Below, piece after piece: positions 24,020 through 37,300 of a stretch of DNA of 64,000 nt. The stretch comes from Gossypium raimondii (taxonomy: Eukaryota; Streptophyta; Magnoliopsida; Malvales; Malvaceae). Made by a program: the position numbers and the translations under genes. The stretch spans positions 7,631,001-7,695,000 of the forward strand of contig NC_068573.1 of NCBI RefSeq assembly GCF_025698545.1, in the 5' to 3' direction. How positions within the stretch are numbered: the first letter of the stretch is position 1; each line of letters opens with the position of its first letter. The notes under the pieces are model-generated. The model worked only from the letters and a program-made list of their open reading frames with translations. It made no database searches and was not told where the DNA came from.

Positions 24020-24650
24020 GATAAATCCGAATAAAAATGGATGCAAAATAATAATAACGATGACAATGTAAATAAAATGATACAAGCAAAACAATAAATA
24101 ATAAAAACAATCATACGGGCAAAATAACAAATAATTAGAAACTAAAGTAAGAAAACAAACAATAATAAACATGTAAATAAATGAACAAAATTAACGAAAT
24201 GATACAAATATAAAAGATATATAAACATAAATATGTATAAAATAATGAAAATATGAAAAACATATGTATGTGCATGTATTCATGAAAATAAAAAGTATGT
24301 ATATATATAAAAAATACAATATAAAAATATACGTAAGTATATATCAAAGTTTAAAAGATATATAAACAAGTAAATGATTATAATTTATATATATTTAAAT
24401 TAAATTAAAAATATGGGTGTAAATATATATACAAATTAGAAAGTATGAAAAATATATAAGTACGTACATATAAATATATACTTACAAAAATTTAGCAAAC
24501 ATGTATATAGGTATAAATATATGTATATATAAATTATAAAAATGAGTATATATGTAAACATATATATACGTATAAAGTTATAAAAAATATATAAAAATAT
24601 AAAGGTAGGTATTTATGTACATAAAAATGTATGAACTAAATAATATTACA
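24020..24650. repeat. A/T low-complexity tract in the Tat-like LTR
   Basis: Roughly 630 bases of ATATATA-, AAATA- and TATGTAT-type text with only scattered G/C. The reading frames here (23924-24347, minus) are rich in F, I, Y and L and are composition artefacts. Confidence 0.7.
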
Positions 24651-24997
24651 GCATTAATAACAAAACGAAGGACTAAATTGGCATTAAAGCAATAATTCAG
24701 GGGAGAAATTAAAATAAACAAAAGGAAAGGACCAGATTACAAAGCATGAATAACACGGGGGACTAAAACAGAAATTAAACACAAATGTTCGGATGCTCAA
24801 ATCCGATTAGTGAAAGCGGCACCGTCCAACCGCGGATCTAAATGAATATAGAGTTAAATGTGCGATACAAATTTAAAAAAATGAAAATCGAATTTGAAAC
24901 AACACAAAACACAGAGGGGCTCAATGCGCAAATAGCCCATTTGGCTGGATGCGCGGATCCTCCCCGGGTCGGGTCACACACGCGGGTCGCTGGGGCT

Positions 24998-25049
24998 AAA
25001 ACGGCGCCGTTTTGGAGCCACTGATCAGACTCCAAACGGCGTCGTTTCA
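24998..25049. repeat. GC-rich inverted repeat in the Tat-like LTR
   Basis: AAACGGCGCCGTTTTGGAG on the left pairs with CTCCAAACGGCGTCGTTT on the right across a loop of about 11 bases. AAACGGCGTCGTTT-type words are common in LTRs of this lineage. Possibly a protein-binding site upstream of the LTR promoter. Confidence 0.6.
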
Positions 25050-25997
25050 CATACCACATAAGGGCAAAAAAACCCCCCTAAAATGGTAGTCACCATTTCA
25101 CTTTCAGCAGCTCTTCTTCATTTTAAAACAAAAGTAAAAAGAGTAACCCTAGGCCCTCATGGTTGCGCCGCTCTGTTCATCGATCCATTAAGCGGATCTC
25201 CGAACCCCTGCTCAATCTCCGACGATGACAGAGAGAACAGGGGATTCGATGACGGCTGAACTAGGTAAGGGTTCTCCCTTTTTATCTCAAAAAGATAAAA
25301 ATCTTGAAAAACAATGCAAACTCAGAGAGAAAAAGGAAGAAAATCAACAATAATCGGAAAAACAATCACCTTTTCCAACGATTTTTGTTCAAATGCTTTC
25401 TTTGTATTGATATTTTTCTGTGGGTTTCCTACAATATGCTTCTGTGTGGTCGTGAGTCCCCCCTCCCAAACGCTAACAAAAATGGCCTTATATGGCCGAA
25501 TAAAAAAAATACATCCATTTTCCTTTTCTTTTTTGTTGCTCTGTCCTTTTTTGCTGCTTTCTGTGTGTTTCTGCAGGTACGGATGTGGGCGAGCGTGCGT
25601 ACGGAGGCTCGCGTGTATGGTGTTACATGAAGGCGTGGTCCCTGGAGGTGGCGTGGCTCGGCTCGGGGGCGTGGCTTTGGCACGAAGGCGCAACACGAAA
25701 AGGCGCAACACGCTGAGAGGGGCTTCAGCTCATTCTTGGCGGCTGGGGTTGTGATGCTAGAGTTTCTGGTTGTGTTGGGCTGCGTTGGGCCATGCTAGTT
25801 GGGCTAGACTAGTGATTGGGCTGGAGGGTATTTGAAGATTGGGTTTGGGGTCTGTTTAGGTTTAGATTCGGGTTTAGGTAGTGATTTTGGGTTAGGGTTG
25901 TATTTTGGGTTTATTATTGTAAAAAAACTGAACATTTTATTTATTTATGTATTTTTTTAATATTTGGGCTTGGGCCGGGCAAAATTTGGGTACTACA

Positions 25998-26964
25998 TTG
26001 ATTATGTTGACATTATAGTATGTTTTATTGCTTAATGGATATATGTACGTGTTTGTTTTTTTGTGCACAAGTATTTGAGGTTTTCATATTTTTTGAAGCT
26101 TAAACAATGTCGGGAAAAAGGAAACTTCAGTTGAAGCCTTTGATTTGTAATGAACTTTGCATTTTTTTTAGTTCAGACATGTACTAAAACCTTTGAGTGG
26201 ATATTTATGTAATGATGATTATATGTCAAATTTCTATGTCGATCAATGCTTGTTAATGCATATGTGACATGTTGGTTTTATGTTTGAGCATATAAGTGAA
26301 CTTTGAGATCCAAATTAATGTTGAGTACATTGTTAAAATGCATGATTTTTACTTAGTTAGCTATATTTTGATTAAGCATGTTATTGGATGAGAATTTTCT
26401 ATTTTAGACTTAGATTGATGTGCTTAATTTGTGCATATACTTTTGATGCATGTTTGGACATGTTTATGTTTATTTTGAAGCATGTTAGAATGACTTGAAA
26501 TGGTAATTTTTGCATTTCTAGGCTCAAATCTCAAGATTAGTATGAATAAGTATAGAGACTTATTTAAAGTTTGGTCTATTTCTATAGATTGGTTGAACAA
26601 GTATTGATACTTAGTCACCGGGTATCGAGACTTGACTCTAAGTATCAAGACTTGCACAAACAACTTCAATTTTTATGTTTCAAGGGTTGTCAGTATCGAG
26701 ACTTGTACCCCAAGTCTCGAGTCTTACTACCCTATTTTGATATTTTGGACTTCGAATGTCGTATTAAGGCACGTTTGAGATTGGTTTTTATTTATAGTAC
26801 TTTGTAACTGATTGTAATCACTAAATGTTAGTTTTAATTATATTGAATTTTTAATTATGCATGTCAAATCATTTGTTTTGAATTTGATTTGTTTGGATTC
26901 CTTTGGCAACCAATGTGGCGTCTTATATTTAGATCTATGATCTAGGTTGAGTGTAGGGTGTTAG
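25998..26964 (+). mobile_element. Ty3/gypsy LTR fragment, plus orientation
   Basis: The right edge GGTTGAGTGTAGGGTGTTAGA (near 26945-26965) matches, in the opposite orientation, the terminal GGTGTTATA of the gypsy LTRs to the left. The interior contains several TATCGAGACTTG-type words (26618, 26645, 26693). No genes. The left edge meets the Tat-like LTR at 25997, so one inserted next to or into the other. Confidence 0.45.
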
Positions 26965-28338
26965 AGGAAAGCACTAATTACACTTTTATTTAAAATTAGT
27001 GTAAATAATTTATAAAAAAATTCCTATGCAGTTTAGTTAAATATTTAGTAGGTAAAAATGTATGAAAAAAATATTTGTCAACAAAACATATGTTCCAAAG
27101 TTAAAATACTATTATTATTGCATAAAATAACTTCTTAAATATAAATTATGTATAGGTGTATTTGAAAAGCAAGTGTAATTGGATTTTAATGTAATTGTTT
27201 GTAGTTACCCATATAATTACGTCAATTCTCATCCTCCCCTACGGATAGGAGAGTATAATTAGAGTGCTCCACCTCCAATTATACTCAATTCAGTAGAACC
27301 TGCTAACAATTACAAACAATCAAATAAATGCGAATACTAGGTGCTTTCCAAATTCAATAAGAAGAAGTCAATTCAGATTTATAGCAATTATACAAATTTA
27401 GATTCAAATATTATAAAAAAACAAAAAATATCTATACTATAAACTCTTAACTAAAAGTAGTGTGAATAATTAATTGGACATAAATTTAATTAGGAAATGA
27501 CTAAAAACAATATTTTAGGAAAAAATCTCAAAGTTAATATTGAGCGATTTGGTCTTTCTTAAAAAATTAGAGCAATTTAATCATTATCAATTTGAAAATG
27601 AGCAATAAAAGATAATTAATTGCAACATTAACATTTTCATCAAATATACATAATTTTGATTGATATAATAACAAATTAAGCTTTCTATATTTATATATTT
27701 TATATAAATATTGACAAAACGCATCTGAGATGTTACGAACTAAATTTGTCAAATCATACTAGATTGATAAAATATGTGAATTTTGAAGTTTCCAAATTGA
27801 TAATTAATAAGTTGCTTTGATTTTTTGAGAGATGTCAATTTATTTAGTATCGAAATTGATTTCTATCCATTTTATAAAGTAAATTTAATATTAAAAATAT
27901 ATTTATTTATAAAATTAATAAAATAAATATTTTTATTTCATTAGAGGATGTAGAATATCTCTTAATTAAATTGACGAAAATATTAAAAAAACAGGATATA
28001 CTATCACAAAAAGAAAAACCTCAAACTATTTGACTTCTAGTTATCCCCGTTCGAAGACAAGATCCCCAAACCAACTCTTTCCTAAACAGAAAACCATTTA
28101 GACTTATATTCCACGTGTCAGCCTATTAAAGCGAGTACTGTAAAATTCCTCCTATCCAAAATATAAATATAAAATAATTAAAAAAAGCTTCTCTCTTCTC
28201 TATTTTAATAGTTTCCTCTGACAATTCTTTATATTTTTTTAACCTTCGGTTCCATTTTTTTAAAAAAAAACTTTCAGAAAGAAATGTATTTGTTCTTCAA
28301 AAAACCCCGACTCGGATAAAGAACAAACCAACCAAAAA
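26965..28338 (+). promoter_or_regulatory. Upstream region of MBD9
   Basis: An AT-rich spacer of about 1.4 kb with no reading frame worth calling. It has a small dyad TATAATTAGAG ... CTCCAATTATA at 27254-27283 and a G-box at 28112-28117. The last 150 bases before the ATG are pyrimidine-rich (TTCTCTCTTCTC near 28190), consistent with a 5' UTR. There is no obvious TATA box at a fixed distance. Confidence 0.45.
28112..28117. promoter_or_regulatory. G-box/ABRE-like CACGTG
   Basis: CCACGTGTCA lies about 225 bases before the MBD9 start codon. CACGTG is bound by plant bZIP and bHLH factors, and CACGTGTC is the ABA-response form. Function here is inferred from position only. Confidence 0.4.
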
Positions 28339-31300
28339 ATGGAACTCTCCGATTCGAACGATTCAAAGCCCGAGACTCGTTCAACCCTCGGCATCGATCT
28401 AAACGAGATCCCTTCTTCTTCTTTTGCCGAAACCCTACCTGACTCCGACTCCGCCGAACCCGATTCCTTTTCGATTGTTCGGGCTATCCACGAGAATCCC
28501 GACCCGGCTCTTGGTGAAGCCGCCGGTGTTCCCGTTGCCAACGACGAGGAGCAGTGTGGTGTATGTGGCTTGTCGGCGGCGATTCCCGGTGGAGGAGGAG
28601 GAGGAAGAGTGGTGGTTTGTGACGGATGTGAGCGAGGGTTTCACTTGGCATGCTCCGGGGTTTCCGAGAAGTTGCTTTCGGGGGCGGAGTGGGTTTGTGG
28701 AGCGTGTGTTGGCAGCGGAGTAAGGAGTAAACGGTGGCCGCTTGGGTTTAAGGCCAAGAAGCGCATCCTTGATATTAATGCTTCCCCGCCGAGTGATGGT
28801 GACGGCGATGGTGAGGAGGTGCAGGAGTTATTGAGGTAAAACTTAAAGCTTAATATTAGAAACTCAAGTTTAGCTTTTTTTAATTGAAGCTTTGTAAGTC
28901 TTTTCAGCCTGCATTATTGTTAACCGTGTGGTTATGACTTAAGAGTTGAATAAATTTGAAATGTGGTTTCTGGGGATGTTAGATATTGATTGCTTGATTT
29001 ATTTCTAGCGTTCTTTAGCTTAATGTGTTAATTTGGAGATGGGTTAGGGCATTTTTAAAAGCAAATACTAGGTAAGTAATTGAATATTGACTAGTTTATT
29101 TGTGTGCTAGTAGTGGAATATTGTGCTGAGGGTTAGTTAAAAATTGCAACGCATGTTGACAGGCAGATTGTTTGCGTTTGTGTAGTGTGTGTGAACTGTT
29201 AGATATGGTAAGGATGTTTAGGTAGGGTGTACCCGTGATTCATCATAAGGACATTAATTATACTCAATGGTTTTGAAGCTGATCAGTGGGTGTAATTGAA
29301 CTGGTTGGTAGCTGTAGATTGTACAACTAGTTATACTGCTTATGAGATAATTGATGTCTTTTTGGTTGCTTTTTAGCAGTTTACTTGATTTAAATGTCTA
29401 TGAACGAATCTACCCCTATTTTGCCTGTCAAGTTTGTCCTAAAATTTGAGAAGAGTACTAGCTGATGCCTGATGGTGGGACAGTTTGATGGTGATAGAGA
29501 ATATATCTTAAGTAAGGATTTAAGATGATTAGTCCTTTTCCATGAGTTGAAAATTCTGGGGGTTGAACTTGAATGATTTGCCATTGACCTGAAAACTGTG
29601 GTTCTGCTGGTACCATATCATTCTTTTGTTGTTTGAATATTGTTTTCCTTACAAGTGTAATTTGTTGCTACCTTTGGCATCTGAAGGGTTTTGCTGCTCT
29701 TACACATGGATTGTAGGCTTTTGGGGGTTGGGGAAGGGGGGGTGTTAGTTGATTTTGATTATGCGAAGATGTATCAGTTCTGCCATTTTCACTGAACCTT
29801 TAGGGTATTGACTATGTTGGAACCACCTTGTTGACCAATGCTATGACTTTCTCATGCAGTGAGTTCGTACAGTTGAAACATAGAAATTGCTGCCAAAAGA
29901 TAGTATTTTCTTTTGCATTCAGAGCCTTCTTCATGCTCATGAATTTCTCTATACAAATTAGAATGTTTAAACCAATCTTGTCATGGCACTGTATGACAAT
30001 TATTGTTTTTCTCTTTGAAGTTGTGTTTCAATAGTCTTTAACTGTTTATTCCATAGGTGTTCTACCACTGCCAACATCACAGCATTGTACTGCTTTTATA
30101 TTATATTGACTATGTTGGAACCACCTGGTTAGCCAATGCCATGACTTTCTCATGCAGTTTGTGTTCGTACAGTTGAAACCTAGAAAGTGCTACCCAAAGA
30201 TAGTATTTTCTCTTCCATTTAAAGCCTTCTTCATGCTCATGAATTTCTATATACAAATTAGAATGTTTAACCCAAGCTTGTTGTGGCACTGTACAGCAAT
30301 TATTGTTTTTCTCTTTGAAATTGTGTCTCAGTAGTCTTTAACTGTTTATTCCTCTGGTGTTCTACTGCTGCCAACATTGCAGCATTGTATTGCGTTTATA
30401 TTCTTTCTCTTTCATATTGCTGCTCAATAGTCTTTAACCTGTTTATCCGTGAAGTGCCATATTGCTGCTAACTTCCTTAACATGCTTTTTCATTTCTAGT
30501 AGGTTGTTTCTTGATTCATAGATTGCGCTTCCTTGTGGAAGTGGTGTTATGCTACTCTTCTCCTTAGGTAGTCACCTGTACTAGTTCTCATGTAATAGAT
30601 TGAGGAAACTCAAAATTCTAAATGGATGCTATTTATCTTGTCCTGCTATGTTGAAGCTTTGTTTTGTCTATACCATGATGAAACTGTTTCCAACGTAAAG
30701 TTCTGTTAACTTGTATGGTGGGAAATCAGCTAACATGTTTAATACCACTCTTCCTGTGCTATAAAAGTGGTGTACTCAATAGTATGTCTCCTGCTTATGT
30801 CTCCTGCTTATTTACTTACTAGTGAGAAGGTGCTATTCTCTTATGATTTAGCTCGTTTTTTCTTCCTTCAGTTCACCTTGTTTGAATATCTTTAGTTACT
30901 TTAAATTTCTCTTTAAATTTAAGTTATTATATATCATCACTGGTTAACATATATCTTGGTTCCAGACAGCACACAACGGGTGACAATTCTTTTGTTGGCA
31001 GTCGGTTAGGTGCCCCCTTGACGTGTATGAATTCCTTGTATGCGGGTAATGGGTTTGGCTCTCAAAAAGCTTCTAGGATTGTGACACATGCTGTTAAAGT
31101 GGGTTTTGAAGATTTATTTCATCGTATGCGAACTAGAGATAGAAGTTTTGATGAGGTAGATTTGGGTTCTCCGCTAGGGTCTTTGAGGAATAGTAGTAAT
31201 ACAGCTATTAGATTTCCATCTCGGAATCCGAGTGACGTATTTTTGCAGCGTCTTAGAGAATTTGTTTCAGAAAGACATGGGGTTCTGGAGGAAGGTTGGC

Positions 31301-34300
31301 GTGTGGAACTAAAGCATTCCATGAGCTGTGACCTATATGCAGTTTATTGCTCTCCTGATGGGAAAACATTTGACTCATTGTTAGATGTTGCTTCTTATCT
31401 TGGGTTGAATCTGAACCATAGCCCTATGGACGCTGAAATAAAACGTGAGGGGGCTTCTCTTCAGGAAAGATTGCATCTGTCAAGAAAAAGGAAGTCAACA
31501 AGGTTTTCAATAGCCAGTGGATTTCCTGAAAATAAGGAAAGTTTGATAAGTGGTTATTGCAAGGACTTTGCATGTGATGGTCAAATTCTGGAAAAGTATG
31601 CCAGTAAATCTTGTATCATGAAAGCCACTGAAGCTGTGCAAGATGAGAAGGGTAGCTCTGGATCTGAACGAATTAATGTAAGCAGACTTGTTAATTTATT
31701 TTTTCTTATTTATTTGCAGCTCATAACATTTCTATTTTTTCCTTTTCATATGTAGCTTATATTATTTCTTTCAGCTAATTGTCATGTTGAGTTGGTGAAA
31801 TCTAAGTGCTTTAGATTGAGTGTCCTGATTTTCTTCTTCTTCTTCTTTTTATTCCTACAGGATGGGCTTCCTGTGCAGTTTGAAGATTTTTATATTCTCT
31901 CTTTGGGGCTCATTGACATGAGACCTTCTTATCATGATGCTAGTTTGATATTTCCTATAGGTTATAGGTCTTGTTGGCATGATAAGATCACTGGGTCACT
32001 TTTTGTATGTGAAGTTTTAGATGGTGGTGATTCTGGACCTATTTTCAAGATCAGAAGGTGTTCATGCTCTGCCTTGCCCCTTCCAATTGGGTCAGCTGTC
32101 CTATTTTGTCCCAAAATTGAGCAAACTGCTAGTCATAATAAAGAAGGGGAGTTCGATGATGATGGATGTATTCAAAGGATCCTTACAGATCCTTGCCCAC
32201 CTACTGAAAATGATATCTTGACTTGTTTGAGAAGTAACTTGAAGGAAACATATCTTGTTCAGAATATTGACGAATCCCAACTTGAAGCAGGTTTCATGTG
32301 TGAAAAATATGGAGATATGTTAAGAGATGAAATTGGTGAAATTTCAGTGGAAGAACATTCCTCATCTGCAGCATGGAGAATAATATCTCAGAAATTTATT
32401 GATGCCTGCTCTGAGATAAGTAAAGGGAAGGGGGCTCTGAAGTTTTTCTGTAAGCATGCAGGAAAAGAAATTAGGTCATCAAGCTGGGATATGATGGATG
32501 GAAAGAATAAAGAGACCCATACTCCGTTAGCTAAATTCTGTGGCTTCCCAGTCTCTCTCTCCTTTCCTTTTGTGTATCAGCATAATGAGCTGGAGACTTG
32601 GTCTGAGGAACTGACAAAATGGCTGGGACAGGATAGATTTGGACTGGATGCTGAATTTGTACAAGAAATTATTGAAGAGCTTCCTGGTATTGAGGCCTGT
32701 TCACGGTATGAATCTTTGAGGAAAAGAAGTTCTTACTCAGGATCATTAACAATCAGAAATGGTTTCCTGAAGATAAAGACACCAGATGGGCTTGAATGTG
32801 AGGGAGAAAAAGGATTGGATGTGTTATTTGGGAAGTCAAAAAAGCCCCGTTTGGTTGATGACCGTGGTCCTCCTCCAGGGAAGCGATTGTGCCCGAGACT
32901 TCCTCCTGAACTTCTTGGTGACTTCCATCAGGTATTCATGTTTGTTAGTTGAGGAAATGGATATATATTCTATTTACAGTAGAATTTCTTGTATGAGGAT
33001 CTTAATTATACTTTCTTTGTTTATATACTCAGGTGTGGGAATTATTGTGGCGCTTTGGTGAAGTAATGGGTTTGCAAGAAGCTTTTTTAGCAAATGAACT
33101 CGAAGAGGAGCTTATAAATCCCTGGTCTAATCACTCAAATTTCCTTCATAAATTTGACAGTGAAAGGCCAGGAGTTGATGTCCAAAGTTTATCTAGAATT
33201 GATGGTATGGGTGAAAAGAATGTATCACCTAGCAGTGATTCTTGTATGGCAGATTCTACTGAAAATCCACATCCATTTATACAGATGGAAACAGGAGAAA
33301 TGATGGAAGCTGACCAGGCAAGGCTTGCTTCTCTTAGTTACAGAAGATGCTTTGGCGTGACATTGACAAAGGTTCACAGCTCAGTGTTAGGGGTGCTAAT
33401 AAGTGAGCTGCAATCAAAGGTTGCCGCACTTGTTGATCCAAATTTTGATTCTGGAGAGTCAAGATCTAAAAGGGGAAGGAAGAAAGATTTAGATAGTACA
33501 GCTCCTGCTAAAAAAGTTAAGCTCAGTCTGCTCCCAATTAATGAGTTGACCTGGCCTGAATTAGCTAGAAGATACATATTGTCTTTCTTATCCATGGATG
33601 GGAATCTTGACTCAGCAGAGATCACTGCCCGTGAGAGTGCAAAAGTGTTTCGTTGCTTACAAGGTGATGGTGGGGTGCTTTCTGGTTCACTTACTGGGGT
33701 GGCTGGTATGGAAGCAGATGCACTTGTAAGTTTGGCTTTTGATATTTTGATTTTTTTGATAAACACTTTTCTTTTAGAGATTGTTTAAAGCTTGGAAATG
33801 CTTTCATCAGGAATTGTTGTTTGTGTGCATCTTTCCTTCTCACTTAGCACTTTCCTTGTGATCATATGTCAAGATCTGCTAATGATATGCATGCTAATAT
33901 GTTATGGACTTGAATTCTGCTTCAGCGTTTATCCTTTTGTGGGTATGCTTGATTACACTCTTTATTTTATCTTATGCAGAATGAGCAATTGTTTTAGAAC
34001 AAGTTTCTGTGTGTTTTGCTTCTAGGTGCTGCTTTTATTTTAATGTTAAAGTGATTTTGCCCCTTGGCATATTATGATAAAATAATATAGATGTATTGAA
34101 GCTTATTCATTGATGGAAGTGTATGCTGGAAACTAATTCATGTGCTGGTTCTAGTTATTTTTGTGTTTCATACTGATCATTACATTCATGAGTTCAGAAG
34201 AAGATAATGTTGTGAATTTGGTTTGAACTTCAGTTGCTTGCAGAGGCTACAAAGCGAATTTTTGGTTCTTTGAACAGACAAAGCGATGTTCTGACAGTAG

Positions 34301-37300
34301 AAGATGAAGGGCCTGGTCAAAATGTTGCTTGTGAAAAGAATTTTGTCAATGATGGTGATATTCCAGAGTGGGCAAAGTTGCTGGAACCTGTCAGAAAGCT
34401 GCCAACAAATGTTGGAACTAGAATCAGGCGGTGTGTTTATGATGCGTTGGAAAAAGATCCTCCAGAGTGGGCAAGGGAAAAATTGAAACATTCAATCAGT
34501 AAGGAAGTTTATAAGGGCAATGCTTCAGGACCAACAAAGGTACCATCCGACTACTTCACGTAGTCTCTTGCTAGTGAAATTTCCACAAGTTAAGAATTCA
34601 AAGGCATGTAGATTTTTCTATATTTTTTAACATATGGTGAGGGATCAATTTGTTATGTCATCTTCTGGGCATGATTTATCTTTAGTTTTTATGCTCAAAA
34701 TTTTCAAACAATTATTGTCTGTGGGGTGCGGGTTGGGACGTTGGCCTAAATGCTGCTGGAGACAGAAAGATCAAACCACTTGTTTATGTGATTTAAAGCT
34801 TTTATGTTGCAGGAAAGCAGGAATCTATGCCATATTTATTGATTTTGTTGTACTGCTATATTTAATCTTATGTCTTATTATATTTTTGAAAATTCATATT
34901 CTGACTGCTTAAACCGGCCCTTTGGCCTGCACTTAAATATAGTAAATTTGCAGACCAAGTTTCGATTAGGGGTGGGAAGGGAAAGTAAAAGAAAGGAGTT
35001 GAAGGCGAAAACTTTCTCCTTGTTTGGATATGATTTTAATTAGAGTTAAGGGAAGAGTACTTAACAACCATCACTTTCCCTTAAATCTCTTCATTTGTAT
35101 TTACATTTTGTTGTGTATTTTTTTTAATCAGAAGTGTGAATGACAATTAAGCAGGAGAAGTACTGGTAGTTTTGAATATTATAGGATGCTTGTAAAAGAA
35201 AGAAGCGCATGATCTTTGAGCTTGAATGTTCTATCCTTGAATTGATCGTTATCCTTTTTATCCTTCTGAAGAATTATACTGTCATGTTTGTCTTTTCTAA
35301 TTGCTCTGTCCTTCATAGTTTGTGTATGTGGTAGTAAACATGATTCTGATAAAAAACATGTTTCTCTACCTTTTATTGAACACAGAAAGCTGTTCTTTCG
35401 GTGCTAGCAGATGTTCAGAATGAATGCTCAACACAAAAACCTGAGAAAGAAATAAGTAAAAAGAAGATTGTCTTATCTGTGTCTGATATTATCATGAAAA
35501 AATGTCGCATCATATTACGTCATGCTGCTGCTGCTGATGATTCAAAGATCTTCTGCAACTTGTTGGGGAGAAAGCTAATGAATTCCAGTGATAATGATGA
35601 TGAGGGGCTCCTTGGGTCTCCTGCCATGGTGTCTCGTCCTCTGGATTTTAGGACTATTGATTTGAGATTGGCTGTCGGGGCCTATGGTGGATCACATGAA
35701 GCTTTTCTTGAGGATGTTCGTGAGGTCTGTCCATTTCATTTGTTTCCTACTGCTTAATTGTTTTTCTGGTTGTAACCTCTCTACATCTTTTGTTTCTTCT
35801 GATTTCCCTTTTGCATGGTTTTTGATGCATACAGCTTTCTGTTTTTCTTCTTCTTACTTTTTCTTTTGATAGACCCCTTGCCGCTGGTTTATTCTGCAGC
35901 ATTTGATGATGTTACATTAGTCTAAGATTGTAGGTTTTAGACTTTTGTGCATTAATAAATATAGGTTACATGTGTTTGCATGAGTGAAAATTCTCTTTAA
36001 CTTTGCCTTTCGAGTTAACTTTTCGCCTTTTTCTGTGCCTTATATCTTGGAAAGGAGTATAAACCTTAGGAGTTTAGTACACTCAAATATTGCTTTCACA
36101 TGCTGTAGTTGCTTGCTCATTTGCCTGGATTGTCTTTACTTTTGATTTTTCTGCCTTTAACCTTGCATGATTCTTACTCTCAATGCTTTGATGCATGCCA
36201 CTATTGCAGCTATTATCTGTTTCATTTATTTGTTTTGGAGCTTCGTTTACCGGGATTATCTTTGTACTTCTCTTGTTTTCTACATATTTTTCTTCTGAAC
36301 CTTTGATCCAGGTGTTATGTTCATGTTTAGAGGTTGGCTGCCTTTCTCAGTTTGGAACTGTGCAGATGTAATTGTCCATCTAATAATTGTTTCTTTTGCT
36401 TGGCAGTTATGGAGTAATGTTCGTACTGCTTTTGCCGATCAGCCTGATTTAGTTGAATTGGCAGAGTCTCTATCTGAAAACTTTGAGTCCTTGTATGAAA
36501 AGGAGGTTCGTTAGTTCCTTTTTTTTTTTCATACTATTTCTTTGCAAGTAAATTTCTTTTATCATTAACTGGCCAAGAAGTGCCTAAATATTTTTGTACA
36601 ATGAATTATGCACACTGATGAAGCTTTTATAAATGGAGTATTGATATGTTTTTCATTTTTTGTTAAAAAAACAGTGTTTTTAGTTAGATCCTCTTAAATT
36701 AAAGTTGAAGGTTAATCTTTCTTCAAATTAACTAACATATATAAAATAAAACACTCACAGTAGCACAATAAACTAATGATAGGGTTGTCTGTCAGTTGCA
36801 CTAACAGTTACGTTCAAATGAGCATAGCCTCATGCTGGAGACATTGTGCTATGTGATTGTATTTGCCTGTTTCGCTGACTTGCATACAAAGATTGTTCCA
36901 ACTATGAGTTTAGGAATTTGATTCCCAGTTGGACATGATCTTGAGGAATTATGGCTAGATACTTCCTCATTTACTTCATGAGTTAGTTAACAACAGCCTT
37001 TTGGTGCCTGATCAATTATAAATAATTTGCCATGTACTCTAGTTCTCTGTGGTCATTCCCCCATTAGTGTTGCTTGTTTTGCATCTAGACCTAGTTTGGT
37101 GGTATATTAGTTGTTAATTTATTCATTTTGTGGCAGGTACTTATCCTAGTTCAGAAATTGGTGGAATATGCTAAATTGGAATGCTTTGATGCTGAGACAA
37201 AGAAGGAAATAAATGATATACTTGCTTCTACAAGTGATATCCCTAAAGCGCCTTGGGATGAGGGAGTTTGCAAAGTGTGCGGTATTGACAAAGATGATGA

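Larger units (their letters stand above)
23308..25997 (-). mobile_element. Tat/Ogre-like 5' LTR (minus orientation)
   Basis: About 2.7 kb. On the minus strand it starts TGTAGTACCCAAATTTTGCC at 25997, and its 3' end is next to the tRNA-Arg primer site. The 3' part (23310-23980) has unusually regular text with CTCGTG and CAGTAAGTTAG words. The centre (24020-24650) is almost pure A/T. The 5' part (24780-25760) is GC-richer, with a hairpin at 24998-25049 and overlapping open frames on both strands at 25304-25754 that I regard as non-coding. No second LTR is present in the window. Confidence 0.75.

Noticed and set aside
25304..25754. Overlapping open frames of 84-146 codons on both strands
   Set aside because: They lie inside the Tat-like LTR, overlap each other in three or more frames and show no domain; openness follows local GC bias.
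29828..30334. Two similar plus-strand frames of 60-68 codons
   Set aside because: They are the two units of an intronic tandem duplication, with no protein character.
36109..36306. 65-codon frame in MBD9 intron 6
   Set aside because: Hydrophobic low-complexity reading of pyrimidine-rich intron DNA; it is not needed for the spliced frame.
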